Notes: a model not told the origin generated them from the sequence alone. A DNA stretch of 17,263 bases from Bacteroidota bacterium (GCA_011375275.1 DRLW01000542.1:1-17263), one strand, 5' to 3'; positions 1 to 7,869 are shown, counted from the first letter of the stretch. Program-made: numbers and translations.

Positions 1-87
1 GATGAGATTCCGGTACTGCGCTGCGCCTGGCCGGAATGACACATGCCGGTATCGGAGCCTGGCCCGGTTTACTGGGTTAACAGGATA
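1..87 (+). repeat. Dispersed intergenic repeat, copy 1
   Basis: This 87-nt stretch aligns without gaps to 3643-3729. The first 32 positions match at 31 of 32 and the remaining 55 at about 63%, so about 75% overall by hand count. Within it, ATTCCGG (7-13) and CCGGAAT (31-37) form a 7-bp inverted repeat, so the element could fold into a hairpin. It touches the window edge and may extend further left. The type resembles palindromic repeats scattered in bacterial intergenic DNA. No coding potential is seen. Confidence 0.7.
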
Positions 88-186
88 CCCGGACCGTGAC
101 GGCGTTGGGGCTCCCCGTACCACCATATTTATGTCGCGTTACTGGCATCTCCTCTAAACAGCCCAAATCGTGAAATGTATCTACAG

Positions 187-204
187 CGCGACATGAATGT
201 CGCG
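187..204. repeat. Perfect palindrome in spacer downstream of the protease gene
   Basis: CGCGACAT (187-194) and ATGTCGCG (197-204) form an 8-bp perfect inverted repeat around a 2-nt centre. A third copy of ATGTCGCG lies at 131-138 and could pair with 187-194 instead. The palindrome lies 55 nt beyond the stop codon of the minus-strand protease gene and could help end its transcript, but no T-tract follows on that strand. A REP-like element is an equally good reading. Confidence 0.5.
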
Positions 205-258
205 GTACGCCACGGGCGACCCATACCGAGTTAAAGAGATGGCTGCAAAGCGGGTCTT

Positions 259-1698
259 TCACCGTTCTTCCGGGAGGATGATATCCAACCGGACGCCATC
301 TTCCGCCAGGCGGATGTTCCGGAAAGCAATGCCGGTTTCCCGGCCGCGCCAGCCGGAGGTTCCGGGCCGGGTTTTCGGGCCGAGATGTAAAAAACGCCGG
401 CTACGCGCGGCACGGCGGAGCTGGCGCAGAGGGAAAAACTTGCGCAAAACCGGTTCTCCGCGGGCGCTGGCAAAAGAAATCACCAATCCTTCGCGCGGCA
501 GATTCTGATCCGGACAAAAAGCATCCGGCGTTTTCTCGAAACGGTGCCGGTTGCGGCGGTATTCGAGCAGAAAATAACTGCCACTCTTCAGCGGGACCTT
601 GAGCGCTTCATTAAATCCTGTCAGATCGCGCAGCAGAAAATCCTGTTGCGATTGTGTGACGACGAAAGGTTGCAGCCAGCCGAGACGCATCTTTTCCCAG
701 GCGCCCGGGACAACTCCGCTGCGCGCCGGAGCGTTGCGCCCGGCCCCGGACATGAGATTCCACCGGCGCAGGCCGTTGAAATGGCCCGGGCCCATGAGCA
801 GATGCCCGATTTCGTGGATGATAATCGGTCGCGAATTCAGCGAATAGCAATCGGTCTGATAGATACCCGAGTTGCGCATGATGGAACCGTGCCCGCGAAA
901 AACCGGCTTGCCCGGGTCCCGCATATCGGCGATGCGCACGCCGGCAGGCAGGAAATCGCCATTGGAAACACCCTGATAGTGACCTTTTTTACCGGCACCA
1001 TAGGCAAATTTCGAACGCGCCCGGCTGATCAGCATCAGCATATCGATGGCACCATCGCCGTCGTTGTCATACGGCCGGGTGTCGTGATTGTCCACAAACC
1101 ACTGGATGACGCGCCGGTTGTTTTGCCGCCACTGCTTTTTGGTTTTGGCGCGCCGAACAGGCGGGCCGGTGTAGGCCACTTCATCTCCATAAAGCCACAG
1201 TTTACCGGCGGAGATGTGAAAAAAATAAGTCGTCAAACTGGCCGGGAAGGCGGCTGTATCCCGGTGCACGGTAACGGGGTCGTAAGGGGTCGGGATGAGC
1301 AGTTCACCCTGCCAGAGCGGTGCCGGCGAGGTGGTGGGCCAGCGCTGTATCTGACAACGCAGCGTATCGGAATATCCCGGCGCCGAACCATCGAAGCGAT
1401 CATCCGCTGTTTTGAAATACAACGCCACGACGCGCAGATTCCGCCCCGGTGGAGCGGCTGGCAGCTTATATTCCCTGCGCAGGAGGCGCTCTGAGGACAG
1501 GGAGACACCGGCACGGCTGAGCACCGGGTTTGGAGCCGGCTCAGAGATATCCGGCCCGGATGCTTCCTGAGCAGTATGCACACGCGGCGCCTGCTTCCCG
1601 GGCGGCATACTGCTGCAGTGAAACATCACAAATGGCAAGAAAAAATATAGTATGGGAAGATCGAAAAACTTTCGTCGATAAACTGTTGATTTTTGCAT
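259..1698 (-). CDS. Secreted M6-like zinc metalloprotease (metzincin type)
   Basis: Predicted secreted endopeptidase of 479 residues. Residues 2-28 form a signal sequence with a basic start (KSTVYRRK) and a hydrophobic core ending at Cys28 followed by Ser-Ser, so it may be a lipoprotein. The residue before the Cys is His, which is not a classic lipobox. A calcium-loop-like DNDGDGAID lies near residue 211, as is usual in M6 (immune inhibitor A-like) peptidases. The zinc site HEIGH is at 295-299, a further His is at 306, and WNLMSG (about 313-318) matches the Met-turn. The ATG at 1698 is preferred over the upstream ATG at 1731 because AAAGG lies 5-6 nt before it and the signal sequence then starts at residue 1. 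It is divergent from the esterase gene. Substrate unknown. The protease family is fairly sure, the exact subfamily less so. Confidence 0.8.
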   Translation of the reverse strand: MQKSTVYRRKFFDLPILYFFLPFVMFHCSSMPPGKQAPRVHTAQEASGPDISEPAPNPVLSRAGVSLSSERLLRREYKLPAAPPGRNLRVVALYFKTADDRFDGSAPGYSDTLRCQIQRWPTTSPAPLWQGELLIPTPYDPVTVHRDTAAFPASLTTYFFHISAGKLWLYGDEVAYTGPPVRRAKTKKQWRQNNRRVIQWFVDNHDTRPYDNDGDGAIDMLMLISRARSKFAYGAGKKGHYQGVSNGDFLPAGVRIADMRDPGKPVFRGHGSIMRNSGIYQTDCYSLNSRPIIIHEIGHLLMGPGHFNGLRRWNLMSGAGRNAPARSGVVPGAWEKMRLGWLQPFVVTQSQQDFLLRDLTGFNEALKVPLKSGSYFLLEYRRNRHRFEKTPDAFCPDQNLPREGLVISFASARGEPVLRKFFPLRQLRRAARSRRFLHLGPKTRPGTSGWRGRETGIAFRNIRLAEDGVRLDIILPEER

Positions 1699-1713
1699 TT
1701 GTGCCTTTATCTT
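1686..1713 (+). promoter_or_regulatory. Possible promoter for the esterase gene
   Basis: TTGATT (1686-1691) and TATCTT (1708-1713) are separated by 16 nt and lie 45 nt before the esterase ATG. Each matches only about four of six sigma70 positions, and the -35 box lies inside the start of the divergent protease gene. This is a weak call. Confidence 0.25.
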
Positions 1714-1757
1714 GAGTAACAATCCAGACATCCAGAAGTCATGAGGCAGCGTGCACG

Positions 1758-2663
1758 ATGAGTCTCAGAAACCACATCATCAATTTTGTCGTTCAGGCAC
1801 GGCAAGCGCGGATGCGCAATAACTTGTCCCTTGAGGACAGGCGGATGCGTTTCGAAAATATCAGCCGGAAACTGCCGCTTGCACGGGGGACCGAGGTCGT
1901 GACAACAGAGAACAGGGGTATCACCGGCGAATGGTTGATTCCGGCCAAAACCGCCTCGGACACGATCATCATGCACTGTCACGGCGGGGGCTACATCATG
2001 GGCTCGCCGGCGAGCCACCGCAGCATGCTGTCCTGGATGGCGCATCTGTGCAAGTGCAAGGTTTTCTCCTTCGATTACCGCCTGGCGCCGGAACATCCCT
2101 TCCCCGCTGGCCTTGAGGATGCTGAAACCGTTTATCGCTGGCTGCTCGATGAGGGGTTTCCCGCACGCGATATCATTCTGAGTGGTGACTCGGCCGGGGG
2201 CGGCATGGCCGTGGCCATGGCGGTAAAGCTGCGGGAGAAAGGCGTGGCCCTGCCCGCTGCTCTCGTGCTGCTATCCCCCTGGGTGGATCTCACCCTCGCC
2301 GGTGTGTCCATCGACAGCCGCAAGACGCACGATATTCTGCTCTCACCAGACCTGCTGCGCATCGCGGCCAAACTCTACACCGCAGAGCATCCGGCCGACG
2401 ACCCGCTGATCTCGCCGTTATTTGCTGACCTCAGCGGCCTGCCTCCGGTCCTGATCCAGGCCGGCAGTAAAGAGCTGCTTCTCTCCGACGCTGTACGCCT
2501 CGCCGGCGCACTGCAAAAAGCCGGCAGCGAGGCCGAACTGCAGATGTGGGACAACGTCATGCATGTCTGGCACTTTACCGCGGCTTATCTGCCGGAAGCG
2601 CGCCGCGCCATACAGAGCATCGACACGTTCATCCGCAGCAAAACCGGGCAGGTCGCGGTGTAA
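1758..2663 (+). CDS. Alpha/beta-hydrolase fold-3 (HSL family) esterase
   Basis: Predicted cytoplasmic carboxylesterase of 301 residues, the usual size for the bacterial hormone-sensitive-lipase family. The oxyanion-hole motif HGGG is at 75-78, the nucleophile motif GDSAGG at 143-148 (Ser145), the likely acid is Asp244 in LLLSDA, and the His is His269 in MHVWH. The spacing Ser-99-Asp-25-His and the MHVWH ending fit the subfamily that includes monoterpene epsilon-lactone hydrolases and related short-chain esterases. No signal peptide is seen. The start at 1758 has GAGG 11 nt upstream. Neighbours (a protease and an OsmC-like protein) do not reveal the substrate. It converges on the OsmC gene across a shared terminator. 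Confidence 0.88.
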   Translation: MSLRNHIINFVVQARQARMRNNLSLEDRRMRFENISRKLPLARGTEVVTTENRGITGEWLIPAKTASDTIIMHCHGGGYIMGSPASHRSMLSWMAHLCKCKVFSFDYRLAPEHPFPAGLEDAETVYRWLLDEGFPARDIILSGDSAGGGMAVAMAVKLREKGVALPAALVLLSPWVDLTLAGVSIDSRKTHDILLSPDLLRIAAKLYTAEHPADDPLISPLFADLSGLPPVLIQAGSKELLLSDAVRLAGALQKAGSEAELQMWDNVMHVWHFTAAYLPEARRAIQSIDTFIRSKTGQVAV

Positions 2664-2689
2664 GACCCGCCTGCTGTAATTCTCCCCAT

Positions 2690-2730
2690 AAAACAACAAA
2701 CCCTGCCATTTCAGACAGGGTTCTTTGCTG
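2690..2730. terminator. Bidirectional intrinsic terminator between esterase and OsmC genes
   Basis: AACCCTG (2699-2705) and CAGGGTT (2716-2722) form a perfect 7-bp stem with a 10-nt loop. TTCTTT follows on the plus strand, and an A-rich run before it (2690-2700) becomes a T-rich tail on the minus strand. It sits between two converging stop codons (2663 and 2738), which is where a shared terminator is expected. Confidence 0.75.
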
Positions 2731-2737
2731 ACGATTC

Positions 2738-3217
2738 TCACCCTTCCGGGTTGCTGCCGTCATCATAGAACAGCTCATGCCCGCTGCTATCGACGACGCG
2801 CACGCTGACCGGGATGCCCTTTTTCACGCTTGCAGAGACCACACAGTAATCCTGAAACAGCGACAGGCATCGCTCGGCGCGTTTGGGCTCTTCCGCATCC
2901 ATCTCCAGTGTGATGGTCACATCCAGTCTGCCGATTCGCAAACGGTTGCGCTCATTTCGCGCAAGCGTACCCTGCACTTCCGTACGCAGCGACTTGACCG
3001 CAACGCGGGATTTTTGCAGGCAAAACAGCAGACTCGCACTCAGACAATTACCCACAGCCGCCCCCAGAATGCGCGAGGCGTTCGGCGCGCTGTTTGAGCC
3101 CAATGGCTCGGGTTCGTCGAGGTAAATATGGTCAAAATGCTCCTGGTCAAAAGCAACTTCGAAGACGAAATCTTGTTTCCGGTTCAATGTCAGGGAAAAA
3201 CCAGCATGTTCACTCAT
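2738..3217 (-). CDS. OsmC/Ohr-family peroxiredoxin-like protein
   Basis: 159-residue cytoplasmic protein of the OsmC superfamily, whose members reduce organic hydroperoxides with a pair of cysteines. The two family cysteines are visible: Cys58 in GNCLSASLLF, on the central helix, and Cys125 in DYCVVSASVKKGIPV. A Glu/Asp-rich stretch precedes the first Cys. It looks more like the general OsmC or YhfA-type group than Ohr proper, so peroxidase activity is inferred, not shown. The ATG at 3217 is chosen because GGAGG lies 8 nt upstream; a TTG at 3232 would overlap that site. It is monocistronic, with a terminator on its 3' side and a long spacer upstream. In an organism with bacillithiol, a thiol-based detoxification role is plausible. 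Confidence 0.85.
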   Translation of the reverse strand: MSEHAGFSLTLNRKQDFVFEVAFDQEHFDHIYLDEPEPLGSNSAPNASRILGAAVGNCLSASLLFCLQKSRVAVKSLRTEVQGTLARNERNRLRIGRLDVTITLEMDAEEPKRAERCLSLFQDYCVVSASVKKGIPVSVRVVDSSGHELFYDDGSNPEG

Positions 3218-3430
3218 GTTCGAATCCTCCAAAATTTATCTCAGGCTCAGCATATAGTGGTGTATCACACACTTCTTCAGAAATGATAACTGAACTGTTG
3301 TAAGAATTTGATCGAATAAAAATCATTCTTCTTCCGCACTGTTCAGCGGATAGTACGGAATAAAAAAAGATAGAACTTTTGCGGTAAGAGTCCACCAAAT
3401 TTCTCAGCCCGGATTCGCGGGCGCTTCTGT
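3218..3430 (-). promoter_or_regulatory. Upstream region of the OsmC gene
   Basis: This non-coding AT-rich stretch should hold the OsmC promoter. A small dyad, GTGT-ATC-ACAC (plus strand 3260-3270), lies about 45 nt before the start codon and could be an operator. The 12-mer GTATCACACACT here (3262-3273) recurs in the nrdJ control region at 7876-7887. I cannot fix a convincing -35/-10 pair. Confidence 0.3.
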
Positions 3431-3611
3431 TCGCCGGCTTCCGGCGAGAGCATCCGGCTGGAGCTGTTAAGGGTTTCCTCTCGTCACACCGCTCCTGCGG
3501 CGTGACGCTGCTGTTGCCGCTCCCGCGGCGGTGCACAAGCGAAAAGAGAGACCATCTGCGCCGACACGAAAGCCCATACCCTCTTCCGGTTTCCCCACAG
3601 GGGAAGGCCGG
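3431..3611. repeat. Cluster of four hairpins in non-coding DNA
   Basis: Four compact inverted repeats follow one another. (1) 3431-3447: TCGCCGG/CCGGCGA, 7 bp, 3-nt loop. (2) 3482-3507: CGTCAC and CCGC arms pairing with GCGG and GTGACG, 10 bp with one mismatch and a TCCT loop. (3) 3516-3529: GCCGC/GCGGC, 5 bp, loop TCCC. (4) 3586-3611: TTCCCC/GGGGAA inside an outer CCGG/CCGG. No supported ORF spans them. They may be REP-like elements, a remnant of a mobile palindromic unit, or a structured RNA. Confidence 0.6.
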
Positions 3612-3642
3612 TGTCCCCTAGACTCCAGCATGTGCACGAAAA

Positions 3643-3729
3643 GATGAGATTCCGGCACTGCGCTGCGCCTGGCCTAGATGACTAATGTCGATACTTCAGA
3701 CAGGCCCGATTAGCCGAGTTCAAAGGATA
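3643..3729 (+). repeat. Dispersed intergenic repeat, copy 2
   Basis: Gap-free counterpart of 1-87, in the same orientation. The start is nearly identical (31 of 32) and the rest has diverged. The right arm of the inverted repeat present in copy 1 (CCGGAAT) is degraded here, so this copy is probably the older or inactive one. The two copies bracket the protease, esterase and OsmC genes. Confidence 0.7.
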
Positions 3730-3840
3730 ACCGCCGCCCGAACTCAGGCTAAAACGTTTGGCGCACCCGGTTCATCGTGCCTGAAAATCGCTGTTTTTAA
3801 CGGTTGTGAGAATCACCCCACCCGGTTTCAGGAAGAGAAT

Positions 3841-3876
3841 AAAAAAAGGGCGCTGGCAAAACAGCCGCCAGCGCCC
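3841..3876 (-). terminator. Intrinsic terminator of nrdJ
   Basis: GGGCGCTGGC (3848-3857) and GCCAGCGCCC (3867-3876) form a perfect 10-bp GC-rich stem with a 9-nt loop. Seven A residues (3841-3847) give a seven-T run directly after the stem on the minus strand. It lies 33 nt past the nrdJ stop codon. This is a textbook rho-independent terminator. Confidence 0.92.
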
Positions 3877-3908
3877 CGGTCTCATGAAGGAAACACGAAG
3901 GGGAAATC

Positions 3909-6900
3909 TCAACTACAGCCACTTGTCGAGCCGCAGGTAATGCACTTCTGGCAGGTGCCATTGCGCACCATGGTCATGCTGCCGCAACTGTCGCAAATAT
4001 CACCGGTGTAGCCTTTCAGCTTTGCTTCCAGCACCAGCGAATCCGCAGCACGCGTTTCGGCATGGCCATTGATACCGTTGGTTCCGTTCAGGGGACCCGG
4101 CAGTGCTTCGTGCTCATCATCTGCAACATGCTCATCAGAAACTGCTGTGTCCGGGAACTCTATCGTTTCCTCATTCGGGCTGGAGATGTTGGTCGAGAGG
4201 GTTTTCTCTTCATCACCGATGTGTGCCAGGTCCGTCCTTCCGAGATAGGTGATCGCCAGCTCGCGGAAAATATAATCGATCACAGACGTGGTCATTTTGA
4301 TGTGATCGTTCCCGGCCACCATACCATTGGGTTCGAAGCGGGTGAACACAAAGGCATCGACGAACTCTTCCAGCGGCACGCCATGCTGCAGACCGAGAGA
4401 GACCGAGATGGCGAAGCAATTCATCAGGCTGCGGAAGGCAGCGCCTTCCCGGTGCATGTCGATGAAAATTTCACCGAGCTGGCCGTTCTCATACTCGCCG
4501 CAGTGCAGGAACACGGAATGGCCTGCCACTTTGGCCTTCTGCGTGTAGCCGCTGCGGCGGTTCGGCAGGCGCCGGCGCCGGGCGATGTAACGCGTAATCA
4601 CCTTCTCCGCGATCTGTACCGTCTTTTCTGCAGCCGGCTTTTCGTCAAAATCCTCGAGCAGATCATCGACGGCGTCATCATCGACCATCCGGTTCAGCGG
4701 CTGGCTGAGTTTGGAACCATCGCGGTAGAGGGCATTGGCTTTCAGCGCCAGTTTCCATGATTTCATGTAGGCTTCTTTGAAATCATCGATGCTGGCCTCG
4801 TAGGGCAGGTTGATGGTTTTGGAAATTGCGCCGGAGATAAACGGCTGTGCAGCAGCCATCATCTGGATGTGGCCATCGGCGGAGATGTAGCGTGTGCCGA
4901 TACGGCCGCATTTGTTGGCTGTGTCAAAAACCGGATAATGTTCCTTCTTCAGAAATGGCGCCCCTTCGGTGGTCATGGTGCCGCAGACGTAGTCATTCGC
5001 TTCCTGAATCTGTTCACGGCTGAAACCCAGCTCCTGAAGCAGATTCACATCCGGGGCATCCAGCCGGGCGGCGTCGATCTTCAGTTTCTCAATGCAGAAC
5101 TCCCGTCCGAGCGTGAAGGGATTGATAACAAAAGAAAGGTCGAATGTAGAGGGCAGCGCCTCCTCGACCACGGCGAGGGCTTCGTCTGTAAAGCCTTTGG
5201 CTTTGAGCGTTTCCGGATTGATATGCGGACAGCCCTGCAGTGTACTGGTGCCGCTGGCATAGCGTACGATCGCCTCGATTTCTTCTTCAGAGTAGCCGAG
5301 CTTGCGCAGCGCCGGCGGCACGGATCCATTGATAATTTTGAAATAACCGCCGCCGGCGAGCTTTTTGAACTTCACCAGCGCAAAATCCGGTTCGATGCCG
5401 GTGGTGTCACAATCCATCACCAGACCGATGGTGCCTGTGGGTGCGATCACCGTGACCTGCGCGTTGCGATAACCGTGTTTTTCTCCGAGTTCGAGAGCAC
5501 GATCCGCGTCTTCGCGGGCAGCCTGCAGCAGGTCCGCGGGGCAAACCTCCGCATCAATGCCCACCGGTGCGATGGTCAGGCCTTCATACTCTTCAGCAGC
5601 AGCATTATATGCGGCACGGCGATGGTTACGGATGACGCGCAGCATGTGCTCGGCATTGCGCTTATAGCCGGGGAAAGGACCGAGTTCGCCGGCCATCTCG
5701 GCTGAGGTGGCATAGGCAGTCATGTGCATGATCGCGGTCAGCGCACCAGCCACAGCACGCGCTTCTTTGGAGTCATAAGGCAGGCCCATCACCATGGCCA
5801 GCGCACCGATGTTCGCGTATCCCAGGCCGAGGGTACGGAATTCATAGGAAAGGCGGGCGATTTCGCGGCTGGGGAACTGGGCCATGAGCACGCTGATTTC
5901 CAGCACGATCGTCCACAAGCGCGAGGCAAAACGCAGATCATCGATGAGGATAGACTGCGTTTCAATATCATAAAATTTGAGCAGATTCAGAGAAGCCAGA
6001 TTGCAGGCGGTGTCGTCGAGGAACATATATTCCGAACATGGGTTCGAAGCTCTGATTTCGCCGTCCTCGGGACAGGTGTGCCATTCATTGATGGTGGAAT
6101 GGTACTGCAGGCCGGGGTCTGCGCAGGCCCACGCCGCCTGGGCGATGTCATCCCACAGCTCTCGTGCTTTCACAGTTTTCATCGGCACAGGCTCGCGCTT
6201 TTCTTTTGCTGCCTGCTTTTTCTCGATGCGGCCGTACAGATGCCAGTCGCCGTCCTCTTCCACAGCCTGCATGAACTCATGCGGGACGCGTACTGAGTTG
6301 TTGGAGTTCTGCCCGGAAACCGTCAGGTAGGCTTCGGAATCCCAGTCCGTGGTATAGGTCGGGAATTCGATGGCCGTGTAGCCTGCCTGTGCAAGCTGGA
6401 TGATACGCTCGATATAATTTTCCGGGACGTGATCCTTGCGGGCAGCACGGATCGCCCTGGCCAGAGCGCGATTGTGCTTGCGATCAAAACGGCGCGTTTC
6501 ATCGGCTACTCCGTTGCCGGTTTCCCTGAACTCCGGATTGCTGCAGGCTGCAAAAATGGCGTTGAGATTGCGCTCGATAACCCGGGAGCCGGACACCAGC
6601 GCAGCAACTTTCTGCTCTTCGATTACTTTCCAGTTGATATATTCGCGAATTTCCGGGTGGTCCATATCCAGAGTGACCATCTTTGCTGCCCTGCGGGTTG
6701 TGCCGCCGCTTTTGATCGCACCTGCAGCCCGGTCGCCGATACGCAGGAAACTCATCAGCCCGGAAGAACGGCCGCCACCGCTGAGTGGCTCGCCCTCGCC
6801 GCGGATATTGGAAAAATTGGTGCCCGTACCGGAGCCATATTTGAACAGCCGCGCCTCGCGCAGCCACAGGTCCATAATTCCGCCCTCATTGACCAGATCA

Positions 6901-7517
6901 TCCTCAATCGACTGGATGAAGCAGGCATGAGGTTGCGGATGGGTATAGGCATCTTCTGATTTTTTCGTTCTGCCGGTTTTGGGGTCCACGTAGTAGTGCC
7001 CCTGGGCCGGCCCATCGATGCCGTAGGCCCAGTGCAGGCCTGTGTTAAACCATTGCGGCGAGTTCGGCGCCGCCATCTGCATGGCGAGCATGTACACCAT
7101 TTCATCATAGAAGGCGTGGGCATCCTCTTCGCTGTCAAAGTAGCCGTACTTCCAGCCCCAGTACGTCCAGGTTCCGGCCATGCGGTTAAAAACCTGCCGG
7201 GCGTCTTTTTCATGTGTGAAGCGATTCTCTTTTTTCATTTTGCTCAATGCTTCATCGTCCGGGATGGACCGCTGCAGCCACTTGGGAACGCCCTTTTCCG
7301 GCACGCGCACCGTCTTTGCCGGCACCCCGGCCTTGCGGAAATATTTCTGGGCGATGATATCCGTGGCAACCTGCGACCATGCAGCCGGGACGCGTATATC
7401 GCGCATCTCGAAAATGACGGTGCCGTCAGGGTTTTTGATCACCGATGACCGCTTTTCAAAGGGGATGGTTGCGAGAGGGTCCTTGCCATTTTGCGTGAAG
7501 CGGCGTGTAATCTTCAT
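3909..7517 (-). CDS. nrdJ: Adenosylcobalamin-dependent class II ribonucleotide reductase
   Basis: Converts ribonucleotides to deoxyribonucleotides using coenzyme B12 as the radical source, so it works with or without oxygen. The product has 1202 residues, typical of the long NrdJ form. Visible motifs are the redox Cys199 in PHACFI, the phosphate-binding GSGTGTNFSNIRG (about 228-240), the radical-site triad N-P-C-S-E with Cys494, the partner Cys505 in TACNLAS, and APTGTIG near 692-698. A TSCPD domain spans about 990-1095. A C-terminal cysteine-rich tail has CxxC pairs (CDSC, CQKC, then CITCG) and probably binds zinc or re-reduces the active site. No intein interrupts it. The ATG at 7517 is chosen because AAGGAG lies 6 nt upstream and family homology begins there, although the frame stays open to 7637. 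It has its own terminator, a long leader and a probable NrdR-type operator. Confidence 0.96.
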   Translation of the reverse strand: MKITRRFTQNGKDPLATIPFEKRSSVIKNPDGTVIFEMRDIRVPAAWSQVATDIIAQKYFRKAGVPAKTVRVPEKGVPKWLQRSIPDDEALSKMKKENRFTHEKDARQVFNRMAGTWTYWGWKYGYFDSEEDAHAFYDEMVYMLAMQMAAPNSPQWFNTGLHWAYGIDGPAQGHYYVDPKTGRTKKSEDAYTHPQPHACFIQSIEDDLVNEGGIMDLWLREARLFKYGSGTGTNFSNIRGEGEPLSGGGRSSGLMSFLRIGDRAAGAIKSGGTTRRAAKMVTLDMDHPEIREYINWKVIEEQKVAALVSGSRVIERNLNAIFAACSNPEFRETGNGVADETRRFDRKHNRALARAIRAARKDHVPENYIERIIQLAQAGYTAIEFPTYTTDWDSEAYLTVSGQNSNNSVRVPHEFMQAVEEDGDWHLYGRIEKKQAAKEKREPVPMKTVKARELWDDIAQAAWACADPGLQYHSTINEWHTCPEDGEIRASNPCSEYMFLDDTACNLASLNLLKFYDIETQSILIDDLRFASRLWTIVLEISVLMAQFPSREIARLSYEFRTLGLGYANIGALAMVMGLPYDSKEARAVAGALTAIMHMTAYATSAEMAGELGPFPGYKRNAEHMLRVIRNHRRAAYNAAAEEYEGLTIAPVGIDAEVCPADLLQAAREDADRALELGEKHGYRNAQVTVIAPTGTIGLVMDCDTTGIEPDFALVKFKKLAGGGYFKIINGSVPPALRKLGYSEEEIEAIVRYASGTSTLQGCPHINPETLKAKGFTDEALAVVEEALPSTFDLSFVINPFTLGREFCIEKLKIDAARLDAPDVNLLQELGFSREQIQEANDYVCGTMTTEGAPFLKKEHYPVFDTANKCGRIGTRYISADGHIQMMAAAQPFISGAISKTINLPYEASIDDFKEAYMKSWKLALKANALYRDGSKLSQPLNRMVDDDAVDDLLEDFDEKPAAEKTVQIAEKVITRYIARRRRLPNRRSGYTQKAKVAGHSVFLHCGEYENGQLGEIFIDMHREGAAFRSLMNCFAISVSLGLQHGVPLEEFVDAFVFTRFEPNGMVAGNDHIKMTTSVIDYIFRELAITYLGRTDLAHIGDEEKTLSTNISSPNEETIEFPDTAVSDEHVADDEHEALPGPLNGTNGINGHAETRAADSLVLEAKLKGYTGDICDSCGSMTMVRNGTCQKCITCGSTSGCS

Positions 7518-7835
7518 TGAAAACTCCTTTTTGCTGAATAGCCCTGTACTTTGAAGAGATTGTTGGGGAGTGCCGGAGCCTGTGCTGTTCCGGCGCTGTT
7601 GCGGTATGCCAAACTTCCATGTTCGCGAGGGAGTCAACCAATGATGTCCTGGAAGAATCCGGCTGCCGTGCTTTTAGCAGGTTATTGAGAAAGGACAGCT
7701 TTTTCCGCATGCGTTCCCGCATGTAAAAAAAACCGGTGTTTTTTTCCGCCCTGTTATGGCATCTGATCCGAATATCCGAAGAAGAACCTACCGTAAGCCG
7801 GGAAAACGATACGGATATTGATTTTAAAATGCAAC
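7518..7835 (-). promoter_or_regulatory. Long structured leader of nrdJ
   Basis: If the TAnnTTTG element at 7836-7843 is the promoter, nrdJ has an untranslated leader of about 310 nt. Three inverted repeats are visible. AATATCCG (7771-7778) pairs with CGGATATT (7812-7819), 8 bp. CATGCG (7708-7713) pairs with CGCATG (7718-7723), which on the RNA gives a 6-bp stem capped by the GNRA-type loop GGAA. GCCGGA (7572-7577) pairs with TCCGGC (7589-7594). An eight-T run in the RNA sense lies just before the GGAA hairpin. I looked for a cobalamin riboswitch (B12 box) and did not find one. The function is unknown; an attenuator or mRNA stability role is possible. Confidence 0.4.
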
Positions 7836-7869
7836 CAAAAATATCGCTTTTTCTTCAACCAAACCACAA
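7836..7869 (-). promoter_or_regulatory. Bacteroidota-type promoter for nrdJ (putative)
   Basis: Read on the minus strand, TATTTTTG (7843-7836) matches the Bacteroidota -7 consensus TAnnTTTG exactly. Two -33 options exist: TTTG (7863-7860, 16 nt away) or TTG (7869-7867, 23 nt away). The putative NrdR box overlaps the -33 region, which would suit repression. Confidence 0.4.

Noticed and set aside
544..1494. 316-residue plus-strand reading frame
   Set aside because: It lies antisense to the metalloprotease gene, whose zinc motif, signal sequence and Met-turn are clear. The antisense product shows no recognisable family and is a by-product of GC-rich codon use.
4062..5705. Plus-strand reading frames of 232 and 278 residues
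   Set aside because: Both are antisense to nrdJ, whose family motifs run through this stretch without a break. No ribosome site or known domain supports them.
7518..7637. 40-residue N-terminal extension of nrdJ
   Set aside because: AAGGAG 6 nt before 7517 and the start of NrdJ-like sequence there show the true start. The upstream part is low-complexity leader sequence.
7518..7835. Cobalamin riboswitch upstream of nrdJ
   Set aside because: I looked for the B12 box and the conserved GGGAA/CCGG core on the minus strand and found neither.
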